A stretch of DNA of 64,000 nucleotides from Paramecium octaurelia (GCA_905182995.1 CAJJDP010000122.1:56589-120588), one strand, 5' to 3'; counted from the first letter of the stretch, positions 1-12,960 are shown. The notes: generated by a model not told the origin, from the sequence alone. A program made the numbers and translations.

Positions 1-1652
1 CAATCCACTTTCCAATCTTAATGCCATGGCCTTCCTCATCATAATAACCACCACCACTAATACAATAATAAAATATTATAAGAGAATTTTACACTTCCTA
101 AGCATAATACTTCAACTACCAATGCCATCTACCAATTTTTTTTTACCGTTTTCATACTCTCCCCTGCAACTGAGTTAATTATCCCTAATTTTATTGATGT
201 CCATAGTTATACCTATCAAACCTATTACCAAATTCAATCCATTTCCCAACTTTCTTTGTTAATCCAATATCAATCTCATAATATGAACCTCCACCACTAA
301 AGGAAAAGTGCTGAAATAATATTTTTACATATTTTTCCATCCAAAACTTGTATTCCATCTACCAATTTTATTATTATTCTGATAATCCCCTTTCCAAGTG
401 ATTAAACTTGAACTAATTAAAAAATTATATTTAAGGTATAAATACTTCCTAAATCCCTCATTCAATTCAACCCATCTGCCTTATTTAATTGCCTCAGGAA
501 ATTATCCATCTATCTTGTCTTCATACAATCCACCCCCACTATTTAATAAATCTAAGCTTAAATTTACATCAATTTAAAAGATTTTTCATCCTTTTCCTTC
601 CAGTAGATTTCCCATCTACCAATTTTTATATCATTTTTATATTCACCAAAATAAATGACTTTACTGGAACTACAATTTGACATTTATTTAAAATTCAACG
701 TACCTTTAGAGCAAACTACTCAACTCATGCCATTTGCCTTATTTCATACCAAGACGGCTTTCATCTTCCTACCCGTCATCATATTCTCCAAAACCACTTA
801 TACAGGTAAATTAACACATTTAGTAAATATATTACATCTAATGAATTGATCCATAATCATCCATAATGATATAAACCTCCCATTTCCCTACTTTGATACC
901 TTTCTAATATTCTCCCACATACATAACTTAATTATTACTATATTAGTAAAAGGTTTACCTATGAAATCCATCACTGGGCTCAAACCATTTGCCTATCTTA
1001 AATGATTCACTTCCTTCTTAATTATCATATGATCCACCGCCACTAATAAATGGAGAGTATTATTAGAATAGTATTATACATCAACTCAAATTGCTAATAA
1101 ATTGTTTCCCTATATTAGAAGTCCCATCTGCCTACTCTCTTGCCATTTTTGTATGCACCCTCAAAAGTGATTTAACTTTTACTAATCAATAAAATTGATA
1201 TCGTATATACACAAAAAAGTTATTGGTTAATTCAATCCATTTTCCTTACTTCCCTTAATTGTCATAGTACCCACCACCACTAACATAATAAAAATAATAA
1301 ACATTTCTTCATTTTCTAGAGTGTATTTCCATTACCCAATTTTTTTATCATTTAAATATTCTCCACTTTCATACACTTAAAACTGCCTTTTTAAATAAAA
1401 TATTTCAATCACTTGGAGAAATTTTAGAATAGTTAATTCCATAATCCTTATTTATTTCCATCCTCTGAGTATACTCTTCCTATACCAATTAATGCTTCTC
1501 CTTGCCATAAGGCTGTCCACCTTCCAATTTTTAATAAATTATTTCCATATTCACCTATCCATTTAAGATGTTTTATATGCTCTACATTAGTGAGTATCTC
1601 ACTTTATTGGAGCTCTTGATTTCTAATTTTCTCACTAATTTTCATCTTCCAT
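1..1652 (-). pseudogene. Degraded Gly-rich tandem-repeat protein (MORN/YwqK-like ciliate family), 3' end outside window
   Basis: Read on the minus strand in the ciliate code, about 1637 down to 1410 is one open stretch with the motifs KIRNQELQ, HIKHLKW, GEYG and KIGRWTALWQGEAL. Further down come diverged units of the type GGGSYY...KKVGKWIEF...YENGKK. The same motifs, in the same order, open the gene at 7046-7967, so both belong to one family. Units lie in different frames with TGA stops between them, which is why I call it broken; small introns could explain some jumps. The first possible ATG is at 1652. The carboxyl end lies beyond base 1. Such Gly/Trp-rich short repeats resemble MORN/YwqK repeats in pattern (inference). 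I know no assigned function for this ciliate family. Confidence 0.6.
30..1540 (-). repeat. Decayed tandem array with a period near 240 bp (about 80 codons)
   Basis: A landmark of the type CCACCACTAA recurs near 47, 290, 530, 790, 1030 and 1270. A second landmark, CATCTACCAATTTTT or a close variant, recurs near 126, 357, 613, 877, 1123 and 1328. Spacing is mostly 205-260 bp. The units are the repeats of the protein encoded on the minus strand, so this is a coding repeat that has diverged, not a satellite. Confidence 0.65.
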
Positions 1653-2763
1653 AAACAATTACCTCCTCATTATTGATCCATCATCGGATATGTAATAGAT
1701 TATGTTGTTTATAGGTTGTGTCACAAAGAATGAAGTCTTCAGAAATCTTTTGTAAATAGCGTCCCAAAGTACACATTCCTATTCTATAATCCCTTCAAAT
1801 TTATTATCATTTCTCTAATTTTTTCGAGAGCAATTGCAACAAAAAGTGAACATATTCCCCATTTATTTAACTTTATAAATTATATATCAAATAAATTATT
1901 ATTAATACATTGATCAATGGGATATATTGATAGATATTTAAATTAATATTAAGGAATATTGATTTTTTATTACCACTAAAAATTAAGTAACCATCAAATT
2001 GTTATCTGAAAATTGAAAAAACTCGAGCAATCAAAGATATTACCTAAGTTGAAATAAATTTCTATATGAATTCATTGCAGAATTAGTTATATTGATTTAT
2101 AATATAATTTTGACTAAACTCTTCATATTAAAATAGCCATAATAAAATATGTAAAATTTGAAATTAGCAGAAAAATGCTTGACAAAATAGTGAGATTTAC
2201 AAGTAATCAAAAATTATTTGTTAACATTTCAAAATTAATCAAAATTATTAATCACAAAATTCATCCGATAGCCCAGTGCAACCTTTTCAAAAATTAGATC
2301 TAAATAAATTTTTATAAACAAAATTTGCTACCTCCAAGATAGAGAGCATATTTAAACTTATACGATTCTAGAAATTAACCAAATTCTTTAAAAATAATTT
2401 ATTTTAAATTATTATTGTATTACATAGATATTTTTATAAATTATTATGAAATTTTTTATCTATGTAGAAAAAGAATAAGAGAATTGCATCATCAATTTTA
2501 TAATTATTTTTAGTTATAAAAAAAAAAAAAAAAATACTATTTGATATAGTAAATAATAAAACTAAATCTATCCTAAATTTATTCATGAAGTAAGGAAGTT
2601 TATACCTCTTATGTGTGGCTTCTCTCTACAAAATAATTAGAATTAACACTCAAGTCCATGTTAAATATGCAAATGCATAAGTGTGAAATTACAGGGCTTA
2701 AAAACCTCAGCTTATATTGAAGGAAGATGGTAGTATTAATTAATCAAGATTTTATAGAATTGA
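1653..2763. other. AT-rich spacer, no gene recognised
   Basis: About 1.1 kb of very AT-rich sequence with a pure A run at about 2519-2534. TGA is frequent in all frames and no ciliate family motif was seen. It separates the minus-strand repeat gene from the plus-strand open stretch that follows. Confidence 0.5.
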
Positions 2764-3615
2764 TTAAAACACTGGATTGAGTGTTCTAAATCGTATGCAA
2801 AATATTTAAGAAATAGTGTTGGCTATGTTATATTTGATGATGCAGTGAAGGAGATATTATACATATTTTAATACATAGGTATTAAAATTGTCCTAGCAAT
2901 ATACAAATCTTTAGTTTAGCTTTTATGTGTGCTTATTGCTAAAAAATAAATGGAATAAGAGTGCCACATTTAGTCCATTCAAGAACCTTAAATAAATTGT
3001 TTAAGTAATAGTAATTGTATTACTGTTATTTTATTTTGAATAGATGGAATATTTGAAAATACTGTAAAGGATGTGAAATTCTTAATCAATTATTCAAGAA
3101 TGATTGTGCAAGTGTTTAAAATACTATCTCTATGTGCGTATGTCTATTCCAATTTATCATTTGCTAAACTATATTAGTAGTTATATAGTATATGCATAGA
3201 CCTGAAATCTACTGATCATGCAATGTTCATTTTTCATAATTTATTTGAGCCAAATAATGATAAATATATTTTAATAAAGTTAGGTATCTTTTTTAAGAAA
3301 GTTATTGATAAGAAAATTGCTAAAGTTGTATTCATCCAATTTAGACTTTTCTTATAACAGCTACTAATTCATATGTTTGGGTTTTTGGATCAATTAGGAA
3401 ATTAGTTTAATTTTGATGATGGGTAATTTCAAATAGTACATGTTTGCCTAGTAGATTGTCATTCTTAAACTGATTTTTAGGCGATTATCAATAAAACTGC
3501 TATCTATCACGTCATAATAGAATTATGTGTCTTTTATTCATCATGTCCATTAAATTTTCCATTATGTAAATTTGTTTATTTTCTCAGATAATATAATAAA
3601 TTTTTATTTCTTTGA
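2764..3615 (+). pseudogene. Possible coding remnant, two open stretches split by one TGA; product unknown
   Basis: In one frame (ciliate code) the sequence is open from 2764 to 3036 and again from 3040 to 3612, broken only by TGA at 3037-3039. The second stretch is 191 codons, longer than expected by chance when TGA is the only stop, even in AT-rich DNA. The first stretch is rich in hydrophobic segments (for example IGIKIVLAIYKSL and LLCVLIAK), suggesting a membrane protein. I do not recognise the family. There is no convincing ATG or intron structure, so it may be a decayed exon. Confidence 0.35.
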
Positions 3616-4797
3616 ATAATAAACAAGTATCTCCAACTATAATAATAATCTTATGACTCTATCACAGAGTAACATTTGTTTAAGTTGAAGAATAATATAA
3701 CTATAGAAAATGTGTTTAATAGAATGTTAGCTTTGAACTAATAATTTGTTTACTTAGAAGGGTAGATATAAAAACTACTATTATTAGTGTTGAGATGAAT
3801 TGGTAGAATTATCATCAATTGAACAATGAGATAAGGTAATCAAATAGAAATGGATGGATTTTTCAATGTTAATATGAATGCCTTCTTATTATTTATAATA
3901 ACTATCATTTTTTGTAATGATTTGAAGTTGATAATACAAATATTCCTTTGGAGAGATTTCTAGTTAAATTAAAGTAAATTGAGAACTTAAGAATTATAGC
4001 ATTAATGAATAGAAATAAAATTTGAATTTTAATAGAAAAATCAAATTATTAATAAACAAAATTTAGATTGTATTAATCACATATCAACAACTGCAAATAA
4101 ATTAGTTTAAGTCACCATCCTAGTTATTTCATTTTGTTCTCTTTTTACTAGATAGGCTTTAATTCGTTTATACATTATATAATTGAATCTGATCACAGGT
4201 CCAAATAAGCTAATTAATAAGATTCCTATTTATCCAAAACCTAATAGAAATTACTAATCAAGACTCAAAAGTTATTAAAAATCGGAACAATATAATATAC
4301 TTGTGCTAGAATTGGTAAATATATTGACTATACTATAAAGAACATTACAGGAGCTTCCATCCAAACCACGATAAACATGTCAAATTTGTACTTTATAAGT
4401 TTAATAGTAAAAACCAGGCCAATATAACTAAATGTTATCATCAAACATTAAAAGGCGCCAGCATTCTACAATACAATTAAGATTAAAATGAATGAAAGTT
4501 TCTTGAATAAGATAACACCTTGATGCTATTCATTTCTAACGTTTGTTAACTTAATTTTCCCATTTTGCTTCTAAAAGTGCGAACTAAGAAAAAAAGATCA
4601 CTAAACTCAAACGCCCAATACTAAAGAAGTAAGAGAAAAATGTTCGATATCCTGATTGATAATTAGATTTGAGAAATAAAATTACTTTAAAAAGTAAGTC
4701 CCAACTATTGGCATAAAAGATTTATCGAAATCCTCCCATGCTGATCATAATCTTTAATCCTAATAATCCTTTAATCATTTAATAATATTTAATAGCT
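3616..4797. other. No clear gene; scattered short coding-like patches
   Basis: AT-rich, with TGA in every frame at moderate spacing. A hydrophobic plus-strand patch near 3880-3950 (MNAFLLFIITIIF) hints at an old membrane-protein exon, but nothing could be joined to it or named. Confidence 0.35.
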
Positions 4798-5064
4798 ATG
4801 AATTCAAGGAATCTTGATTTACTTCTTCTTATGCAATAGAAATATCTTGAAGTGAAGCAATAATTAAGAAAAACTTCTGAAAGACTCTTGAGAACATCAA
4901 TATTATTAAGAGAAATGATAGTTAAAGAATTTGCCCCTTTATATTTACGAATAAATCAGCATTTACTTAATATTCTGATAGTTTTCCGTAACTTTAAATA
5001 TAATTTGCACCAATGGCTGAGTCGAGAACACCTGAAATCTTAAAATTAACAAGTATTGGATTGA
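4798..5064 (+). CDS. Short open frame, hypothetical, probably part of a decayed gene
   Basis: ATG at 4798 followed by 88 sense codons (TAA/TAG read as Gln) to TGA at 5062. The product is basic and helix-prone (MNSRNLDLLLLMQQKY, then RLLRTSILLREMIVKEF). Base composition is like its surroundings. No family was recognised. The next coding-like piece in the same direction starts about 270 bp later at 5337, so both may be exons or fragments of one larger worn gene. Confidence 0.35.
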
Positions 5065-5336
5065 TTGATACAAAATCGGATGATTAAAAGTAAATTTAAA
5101 GATTTTAAGGGTAGTTGACATTTACAAATTTTAAATATGTTTAAAATAATAATGTATCTAAAATTTCTAAACTTAAATCTATTCTTCCAAACAGCAACAT
5201 TATGATGGAAATAATTCCTAATCTTAACATTATCTTGTTGCCAAGTTCTTAGAATGAATTAGCAGCTTATAATTAAGTGCTATATAAGATTTAGGGTTTT
5301 TAGAGCATTAATATTTATTACGATTATTTCATTAAC

Positions 5337-5507
5337 ATGTTATTAACATCAATGATAGAAGCATTGAAAGCAACAGTTAAATTTGGCTATGCTTAAATTG
5401 GTTGGAATATTGTAATTTTGATATTAAACACAGCAGGCACAAACTCTGCATCATTAGAATCAATTATGCTTAGAACCTACTTCTTGATTATGCTGGATAA
5501 ACAATGA
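5337..5507 (+). CDS. Short open frame, hypothetical fragment
   Basis: ATG at 5337, 56 sense codons, TGA at 5505. The sequence looks protein-like (MLLTSMIEALKATVKFGYA, then GWNIVILILNTAG), with one hydrophobic stretch. After the TGA the same frame stays open through NYLFDSVMNLYNFGKYLLIL, so the stop may be a lesion in an older, longer gene. Family unknown. Confidence 0.3.
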
Positions 5508-5639
5508 TATTATATTCATTTAGATCTAAATTATCTATTTGACAGTGTAATGAATTTGTATAATTTTGGGAAGTATCTTTTAATTTTACAAGATTAGAGA
5601 ATGACAGCTAGACATATTAATCCTAGTATGTTCCATTTA

Positions 5640-6960
5640 AATAGTACAACGAGAAAATGGTCGTAGAAAAACATTTACTGGGTTCCTATTCATTGCAAAC
5701 TCAACCAGCCTCTATATTACAATTACTCGAGCAACCATCGTTGTTTAATATGTTCCAATCATCACATTCCTCATCATTAGATATCAATCCATCACCGCAT
5801 TGCAATTAAATTTTAACAATTTCAACTTCCATATCAGATTCATCTTCATAATTGATGATTCTTTGGCAACCTTATAATGTTAATTCAAAACCATATATGC
5901 ATTCTTAACATATTCTTTCAATACACTTTGAACAATTGATTTCACATTAATAATTGCACTAATAGCAACCATCATATTCAATATCATTTAAATCTTCACA
6001 TTCTTCAAGACCTTACACAATTATGCCATCTCCACAAATAGGAGTACAATAGGTATTGTCAATCAATTAGAAGTACTGATTACAAAGCATGCAGATATTG
6101 GAGTAGAGCAAAAGTAACAGTTTTAATCGCATTCATATTTACATTCATGACATCCATCATTATTCTCGTAATTTCCATCATCACATTATTCTTATGAATT
6201 GAATGCCTACATTCCATCTCCACAGATCTAATAACAATAGTTATTTATTAGAGACCAACCATCAATGCAATCATAACACTAATTTTATTTACATTATCTA
6301 CATTCCAATTAACAACTCGATTAACATTTATAGCATTCATCAAACTGAACATTATTTTAATTATCGCAAATTTCACTTTACAGTACTACCCCGTCTCCAC
6401 AAATTGAATGACATTCTTTATTCTTTAGTTTTAATTGATAATATGGCTGACACTCCAAATAAACATCAAACAATTATTCTTTACAATTAAATATTCTATC
6501 TAAGCTACATTAATTATAATAATAACCAAATATCCATAAGATTATTGATTACAATATAATTATTTTACTTACTAAACACCTATTTAATAGTCATATAATA
6601 ATGCATGCTAATAAAACCCATTTTCTATTAAGTTTGTAATTTAATTATTGAACTCTGCTTTTTATCTTATTTTAGGACCATCGTAATAATTATGCACATA
6701 TATACACTAATGTTCAATCAACCTATATGATTATAAACACTCTAAACATTTCCCAAATTTGCAATTTTCCCAGAACTTTTAACAAGAAAATTTGCATTGA
6801 TAACAACCATCGTATGGAATTGCGTTTCCATCATCGCATTCCTCTAAATAAGTAATTATAGAATCCCCACAAATTGGAATGCATTTTCTTTGTGACTTTT
6901 AATATTCCCATCCTACTTTGCTTAAATACAATTCACAAGTAATTCAGAACTCATTTACTA
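5640..6960 (-). pseudogene. Fragment of a Cys-rich surface protein (CGDG...EECDDGN repeats)
   Basis: On the minus strand, repeats of the form CGDG(6-10)EECDDGN(6)DGC..C recur at least four times. Examples are CGDSIITYLEECDDGN, CGDGVVLQSEICDNQN, CGDGMQAFNSQEQCDDGN, CGDGIIVQGLEECEDLN and CGDGLISNDEECDDWN. This is the Myxococcus-type Cys-rich repeat found in large secreted ciliate proteins, and the same repeat builds the complete gene at 29955-34481. Here both ends are missing: the 5' side stops about 90 bp before the ATG of the next gene (7046, plus), with no signal peptide, and the frame shifts several times. I regard it as a truncated relic of that family. Confidence 0.7.
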
Positions 6961-7045
6961 TTAATCTGGAAATGTATTAAGGATGTAAGAGTAATCATAT
7001 TGAGATTGAGAAAAAATAATTGATTAAAAGAATAAGCCCATAATC

Positions 7046-7967
7046 ATGACGAACTTGGAATAAATAAAACATCTTAAATGGGAAGGGGATTATGGAATTA
7101 ATAATACATAGACTGGTAAATGGATAGCGTTTTGGAAAGGAAAATAATTAGATGTAGGAGGATATTATGATGAGAATGGTTCTAAAATAGGAAAGTGGAT
7201 TGAATTGTTTGAAAATTATTGGGAGTATAAATTATTAATTTAAACAGCTTTTCACCAGTTACATATGTTGGCGAATATTAAGTTGGAAATAAATAAGGAA
7301 GATGGGATACATTTTACGATAAATAGAAAATGTAATCGTTTACAAATAGACTTAATTTAGAGGAGGAGGTAGTTATTAGAATGGTAATAAAGTTGGTTTT
7401 TGGACTGATTTATACGAAAATTATTATTGGTGATTATGCATTATATCTTATTAGCTCATGTAAAGTTACTCATACAGGAGAGTATTAGGACAATTATAAA
7501 ATTGGTAGATGGGATACAATGTTTTAAAACAAAATTATGTATAAAATATCATTTAGAAATTTATAAAATACAGTGGAAGTACTGATTATGATCAATATGG
7601 ATTGAAAAATGGAATAGGAATAGAATTAAATGAGGATTTCTATTAGTATAATAAAGATCATTAGTTTAAAGTTGTTGTTAAGTTATATACAGGGGAGAAT
7701 TTAAAAACAATATTATGGTAGGTAGATGGGATACAATTTTTTTGGAAAATAACACAATCATGTAACAATTATTATCTTCATTTATTATAGTGGAGGAGGA
7801 AATTATGATATAAATGGTTTGAAAGAGGGCTTGTGGGTGGATTTACATGATGGATTTAATATGTAATCTATCTTTAAGTAAAATTTAGATACTATAAACA
7901 CATCTAAACTGGAAACTATTAAAATGGTATTAGGTAAGGCTAATTTATAGAATCATAATTATCTTGA
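7046..7967 (+). pseudogene. Gly-rich tandem-repeat protein (same family as 1-1652), largely readable, 3' part frame-shifted
   Basis: ATG at 7046 opens MTNLEQIKHLKWEGDYG, then units with GGYYDENGSKIGKWIEL, VTYVGEYQVGNKQGRWDT, GGGSYQNGNKVGFWTDL, VTHTGEYQDNYKIGRWDT and GGGNYDINGLKEGLWVDL. Unit length is about 70 residues. Five introns rejoin the units in frame: 7225-7247, 7332-7360, 7430-7454 (GTG start), 7539-7573 (35 nt, long for this genome) and 7762-7790. Two small frame jumps remain, near 7695 (a GGGG run) and near 7885, so the 3' third is damaged or misread. The final TGA is at 7965. Function unknown; the repeats suggest a beta-hairpin scaffold like MORN (inference). Confidence 0.65.
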
Positions 7968-8486
7968 ATTATTTTATTTTAAACCAATTACATTATGAGG
8001 ATGCTATTTAATAATTATTAATTTCTAATATTTCATTCTTTGTGCGGTATATTAAATTAAAAGAAATATGAAATTTAGAATTACCTTAAGTTTTTTTAAT
8101 TTAACTTAAATAAAATAAATGGACAATTTTATTATGAATATCTAAAATATATAACTATATCAATAGAACACTTATTCATCAATAAGTCAGAAAATTATAG
8201 AAATAATAATTAAGATTATCTGTTTGTTTTTAAATATTTTGTTTTCGAGACGAACGAGTTGTTTTTATTCTAGAATATTACTAATTGATTTCATTGGTCC
8301 CAGGGCAACATATAAAATGGAAGAGGAAGAGCTTATTAAACTCAAATCAGATTGTTTTTTAATTTAATTTAATATAAAATTAAAATTAATTAGCTTATGA
8401 TGAATAAAATATATATTTAATTTGAATTTTCATTTGTTGTTTATAAAAAGTAAATATATCTAACTTTTGTTATTCCATTTTGTTTT
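7968..8486. other. AT-rich spacer between convergent genes
   Basis: About 0.5 kb, nothing recognised. It lies between the end of the plus-strand repeat gene and the end of the minus-strand von Willebrand A gene. Confidence 0.5.
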
Positions 8487-10613
8487 TCAACTTAGGCCTA
8501 AGGGAAAAGATGATTTTTCAAATCCTAGAATCGCTTTGCAAAATGAGAGTCTATATTTAGAGTGGTTGTAGAATTGGTTAATTAAGATATTTAGCCTTTA
8601 AAATTTCCAACAGTCTTCTACCTTGGTACATTTAAGACTAAAGGTTTACCTTTAAAATTTTTGCTCTACATCATTCTATCAAGCTCATTTGTAATTTAAA
8701 AATGAAAAGATGAACCTATAGTAACATATGATAGTTTTATAAGGTATTTATTTGGTTTAAGGCTTTAAGTTGTTTATGCAATTTAGTATAATCATTCTTA
8801 CCATCAGTGATCAAACAGATGCAGATTTTTTTAGTCTTCAAAGCATAGTTCTTCTCTTCAAACTGTTTAAAAATATCAACTAAGCTTGAATATTAATATT
8901 GGAAATCAAATAATGAAAATTTTGTGTTTTACCAAAATAATTTAATGGTTTCTATTTAAGAGAATTCTTAATTAAAATTCTAAATAGCTGAATCTATTTC
9001 ATTTTTCATTGAGTCATTTTTGTCAAAAATGGCAACGACGAAATTCTCCCTCTCATCATTTTCTGGTCTAATTTGAGATTTAAGGGATTCAGGGAGAAAC
9101 TCAAATTCATCATTGATATCTGGGATTGCCATAGATTATTATATGCCGATGCCTGCATGAGCTAATACATTATCAAGAATTTTAATAGCTTCTTTTTGGA
9201 GGCAAGGCTTTCTTAATTAATCTAACTGAATCAATTTCCTTCATCATCAGATTCAACCCCTTTAATAGATCATATGATTCTTCATCGACCTTGGCCAATT
9301 AGACTGAATCAAGCTCAATAAGAGTGGATTTATAGTATTCATTAAGAATTTCTACTATTGTTGATTTTGAGTGAATAAGGACTTGTATTTTTTTAATCCA
9401 TTAATAATAATTTCTTTGGCCATAGTGATTTATGCAGACTCATAAGTTTACTATAATTATTGAATCTATTTCATTTTAGCTTGAGCTCTAGCATAACACC
9501 CTACATTTTTTAATTTTTTCTTTTGGATTGCATTAATGTTATCAGGCTCTAAATCTTTTAAATTATCACTTACTGATATTTATTGTGCTATCAGTTAAAT
9601 ACCAGCAGAAGCATCAGGATTTGACAATTTAGCTTATAAATCTGTTAAAGTATTTGGAGTGCATTAATCTAAATCAACATCTCCAACTGCAAATTAGTTC
9701 ACAATTAGAATAGCATTATTAAACTGAATGTCAAGTTTTTATTCCTGTTCTGTCTATCCCTATTATTGATTGTCTTATTTCACTTCATTTACTACTAAAT
9801 CAGAAAATTCCTTTATTGCTTAAAAAAATTTTTCTAATGCTTTTTCATCAACCTCACTAGCAAATAAGATCAATACCTATTAAGCAGATTTAACTAATAT
9901 GTCTTTTTTATCTTTTATATCATTTGAAGGTTCTATTGGTTAACCATTGATGCTAACTTACTCTCAGAAATAAATAGTGCTCCAGCGGGTAAAGTATTTT
10001 AAGGATTAGAAATTAACGTCAATTTTACTTCCTTATCTGTCTCCAGTAGGTCTTAGTACACTAGAGATTAAGATCTAATTATTTGAAAAGTGTAGGCAAA
10101 AAAATTAAACATTTCATCTTCTGTGCGTTCTGGGTTTTTGTCATGATGATAAATAGGTTCAATAAATTCTGTATTATGAAGTTGTGCTCTCAATTGATTT
10201 GAGATAGTATTCGGAAACCATTTCCCTATTGAAATAGAAACAAATTATATTTAATATTTTTTTCCTTAATTTTTTAAATCAACTCTTCAAGTTCAGTCAA
10301 AATGAATTTTTCATCGCCATCACTAATAAAGATTATTGTAATATGTTATGGAAACTCTTCAGACAACAATTTGTTTAAAACATATTTGAATGCTTTAATA
10401 ATGTCACCTGACCCAGCTGCCATAAAAGGCTCAAAATCATGGACTTCTTCTGTAAATTGAAATTTTAATTAGTCTTCGAGGTCATCGAAGTTTTTTAGTG
10501 AGCCTTCAAAATTGCCTCATATTCAAAATTCATTGAACTTGTACCATCCAATAATGTTATTGGATATGATTAAACTTTTTGGACTAAGGGGCCCTTCCAA
10601 TTAAATTTTTCAT
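8487..10613 (-). pseudogene. Protein with two von Willebrand factor A (VWA) domains; at least four one-base frame breaks
   Basis: ATG at 10613 (MKNLIGRAP). The first VWA domain shows a metal-site motif DGTSSMNF, then FMAAGSGDIIKAFKYVLNKL and IIFISDGDEKF. A helical middle follows (KALEKFFQAIKEF), then a second VWA-like segment with VVAIFDKNDSMKN and ICICLITDGKND. A canonical 29-nt intron sits at 9933-9961. The tail reads SFPLGLS before TGA at 8487-8489. Four frame breaks fall in or beside short runs: near 10515 (GG), 10243, 9388 (A/T run) and 9192 (A/T run); joining across the N-terminus near 10575 is also unclear. VWA proteins bind partners through a divalent metal. The short-run pattern means sequence error is as likely as true decay. 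Confidence 0.65.
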
Positions 10614-10789
10614 AAAATTATTAATGTTATTGTGAAATATTTAGTATAAGGATATGTACATATATTTAAATTCTATTAATTTATATTGGAAAAAATTAAA
10701 TAATTATCCCTAATGAATTAAATAAATTTCTAATATAAAGAGATAATCACTTTAAAATTGGATAATAAAAAATTACAATTTACATTGAC

Positions 10790-11330
10790 TATCAAATATT
10801 CTTTGATTTATTATTTCTTCAACTTAATACCTCATCTACTGTCATTCTATCAATAACTTTATTTTTGAAAAGTTGATGTTTAAGCTTCGATAATTTCATT
10901 CACTCTAATCAAATTGATGAACATCTAGACCAGTTAACGAAGCTAAATCAATTAGGTCTACACTTATTTGTAAAAATGCATTATCCTTTGTTTCTCTTCA
11001 TCCTCTCCAACTAATACATTCTAATAATCAAAGCCAATTCTTTTCTTAGGGCCATGGAATAATATTGTTCATTTTGTTCTCAATTAAACAGCAAACTCTT
11101 TTTAATGAGTTGTTATACTAACTTACATTGCTATTCGCATTTATTAGATAGATAATTGTAAGAAAATCATCGATGTTCGTGTTTAAGGCTAAAATCACAC
11201 CGTCTGTGCGTTTATGTAAGACTTGAAATATTGTTTGATATTCACCCAATTGAGCAGAATGAACTCTAATTTTAATGTAATACTAAACTATCTAATTATT
11301 AATATTAATTTGGAATTTATTTAATTGGTA
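10790..11330 (-). pseudogene. Remnant of a Rab-like small GTPase
   Basis: Minus-strand translation in shifting frames gives GEYQTIFQVLHKRTDGVI followed by LALNTNIDDF, which lines up with the switch II to strand 4 part of Rab proteins (xGQExYxTI...Y.R.D.VILxFD). LIENKMNN stands where the GNKxD base-recognition motif would be, and LASLTGLDVHQ where the ETSALxxxxV motif would be. The P-loop and switch I were not found with confidence upstream, and frames change several times. Rab GTPases direct vesicle traffic, but this copy is very unlikely to make a working protein. Identification rests on motif order only. Confidence 0.5.
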
Positions 11331-11999
11331 GTTGATTTTTTTAAATTTCAAATTAGTAATAGATCAATAAGAAACTATCGAATAGAAAGAATAGATTCAA
11401 ATTAATTTTGACATCACTCTATTAAATGTACAGTTATTAATTCTTTTTCTCAAAATTCTTACTCTAAATATCACCAATCATCATTTTATTAAATTATCAA
11501 AATTCTATTTCTGAAAGCAAAACAAAATGCATGATGAATATTCGTAAAATTAGAATAATTCTATATTTGTAATTATATTTTTCTGTCATTTACATGCTTA
11601 AATTAAAATTTTCGACTAATCACTTCCTTAAAATATAAGTAATTATTTATATCAAAGAGAATAATATAGAAACTAAATATCATTACAAATTAAGATTTAA
11701 GAGTTTTTTATGAATGATTTATTGTAAAGAGGGAATTTATGAACGATTAAGGCCATTAGAAAAAAATAATCAAGAAATACTTTTGCTAGTGACTTGAAAT
11801 GATAATTTAGACTTTAAAAAGAATTTGGTAAAATGAAATGCTTATAATTTTGAATTATTTATGAATAGGAACCTAAACTTTAAAGTATAAACAAAGATTC
11901 TAAGAATATTCTGAGAATTCTTTATTGTTCTAAATAATTATTGCCAAATGAAATTACGCAAAATTTGTATGAGAAATTGAGCAGATGAGAATCTAATAT
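11331..11999. other. AT-rich, no gene recognised
   Basis: May include the lost 5' part of the Rab-like remnant, but no P-loop motif could be read in either strand. No other feature seen. Confidence 0.4.
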
Positions 12000-12960
12000 A
12001 GATCTATTCAATGCTACTTATAAAATATAAACTCATTCTTCTAATTCTGTTTTTTCAGGTATAAAATCATTTAATAAATCACAAGGAGCTAGTACATCGA
12101 ATATAACTCCTTCTACAATCACATTGTATTAATATTTTGAACCTATTATCATGAATAAATTAAAAAATTAGGATCATAAGGTTAAGGATTTTATTGGATG
12201 GGTTATTCTTTTGTAAAATTAGCGAATAGTTGAGACTGATCGTGTTGATTATTGGTTGCTAAACTTGATTTTATTTAAGATTTCTAATTGAGACAAGAGG
12301 TATTTAATTTTAATTCCATTTAATAAATTAAAATAAGTTTATTCAATTTGCAGAATTAATATTAATCCTTCTAAATATTTTATAGTTATAATTCCGTTAA
12401 TTAGCTGAAGCTATCTTCAGTGACTTTAAATGATGACTCCTTCTGAAGGCTTATAAATGAGTTTGGTTTTCTTAATCCCTTTTTTTGTAAATTCATATAT
12501 CATGTTCCTCTTCATCATCTTTTGAAGTTGAATAGCTTTACCAAACTTTAATCTTGTCATATGTTTTATAATCAAATAATAGTGTCTGATAACCTTGCTT
12601 TTTGAATACTTTGACCTTTGATTATGGGTTCAATTTAATTATCGTGTTCTCCTCTCATTTTATATACTTTCCAATTCTAATTAAATTTTACTTATGATAA
12701 TTTGTTAATATTAAGCAGAATTATTCTTAACCCTTTTGATATGTTCCTTTTTTAACTTATAAGGTTTTGAGTTATGACATCTTAATGCTTTATTGAAATA
12801 ATAACCATCACCTAAGAGAATAAATTTCCTGAAAATTTTTAATTTTAATCTGCAATCGTATACTTTTGATGTTATGTTTTCGCTTCTCAAACCCTTGTGA
12901 TTCAGTAATTTGATAATACAGAGTTTTGTATTTTTGCATCACCAATATTTTACTAATTGA
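12000..12960 (-). pseudogene. Worn coding region, unknown product
   Basis: Minus-strand frames contain protein-like pieces: KVFKKQGYQTLLFDYKTYD, VWQSYSTSKDDEEEHDI, IKKTKLIYKPSEGVII and VIVEGVIFDVLAPCDLLND. They lie in the right order for one basic, beta-rich protein, but single-base shifts separate them and no start or intron set could be fixed. I do not recognise the family. Confidence 0.35.

Noticed and set aside
1-1700. Telomeric or CRISPR-like repeat at the left end
   Set aside because: No C4A2/C3A3 telomere units; the 240-bp periodicity follows protein repeats and lacks repeat-spacer structure.
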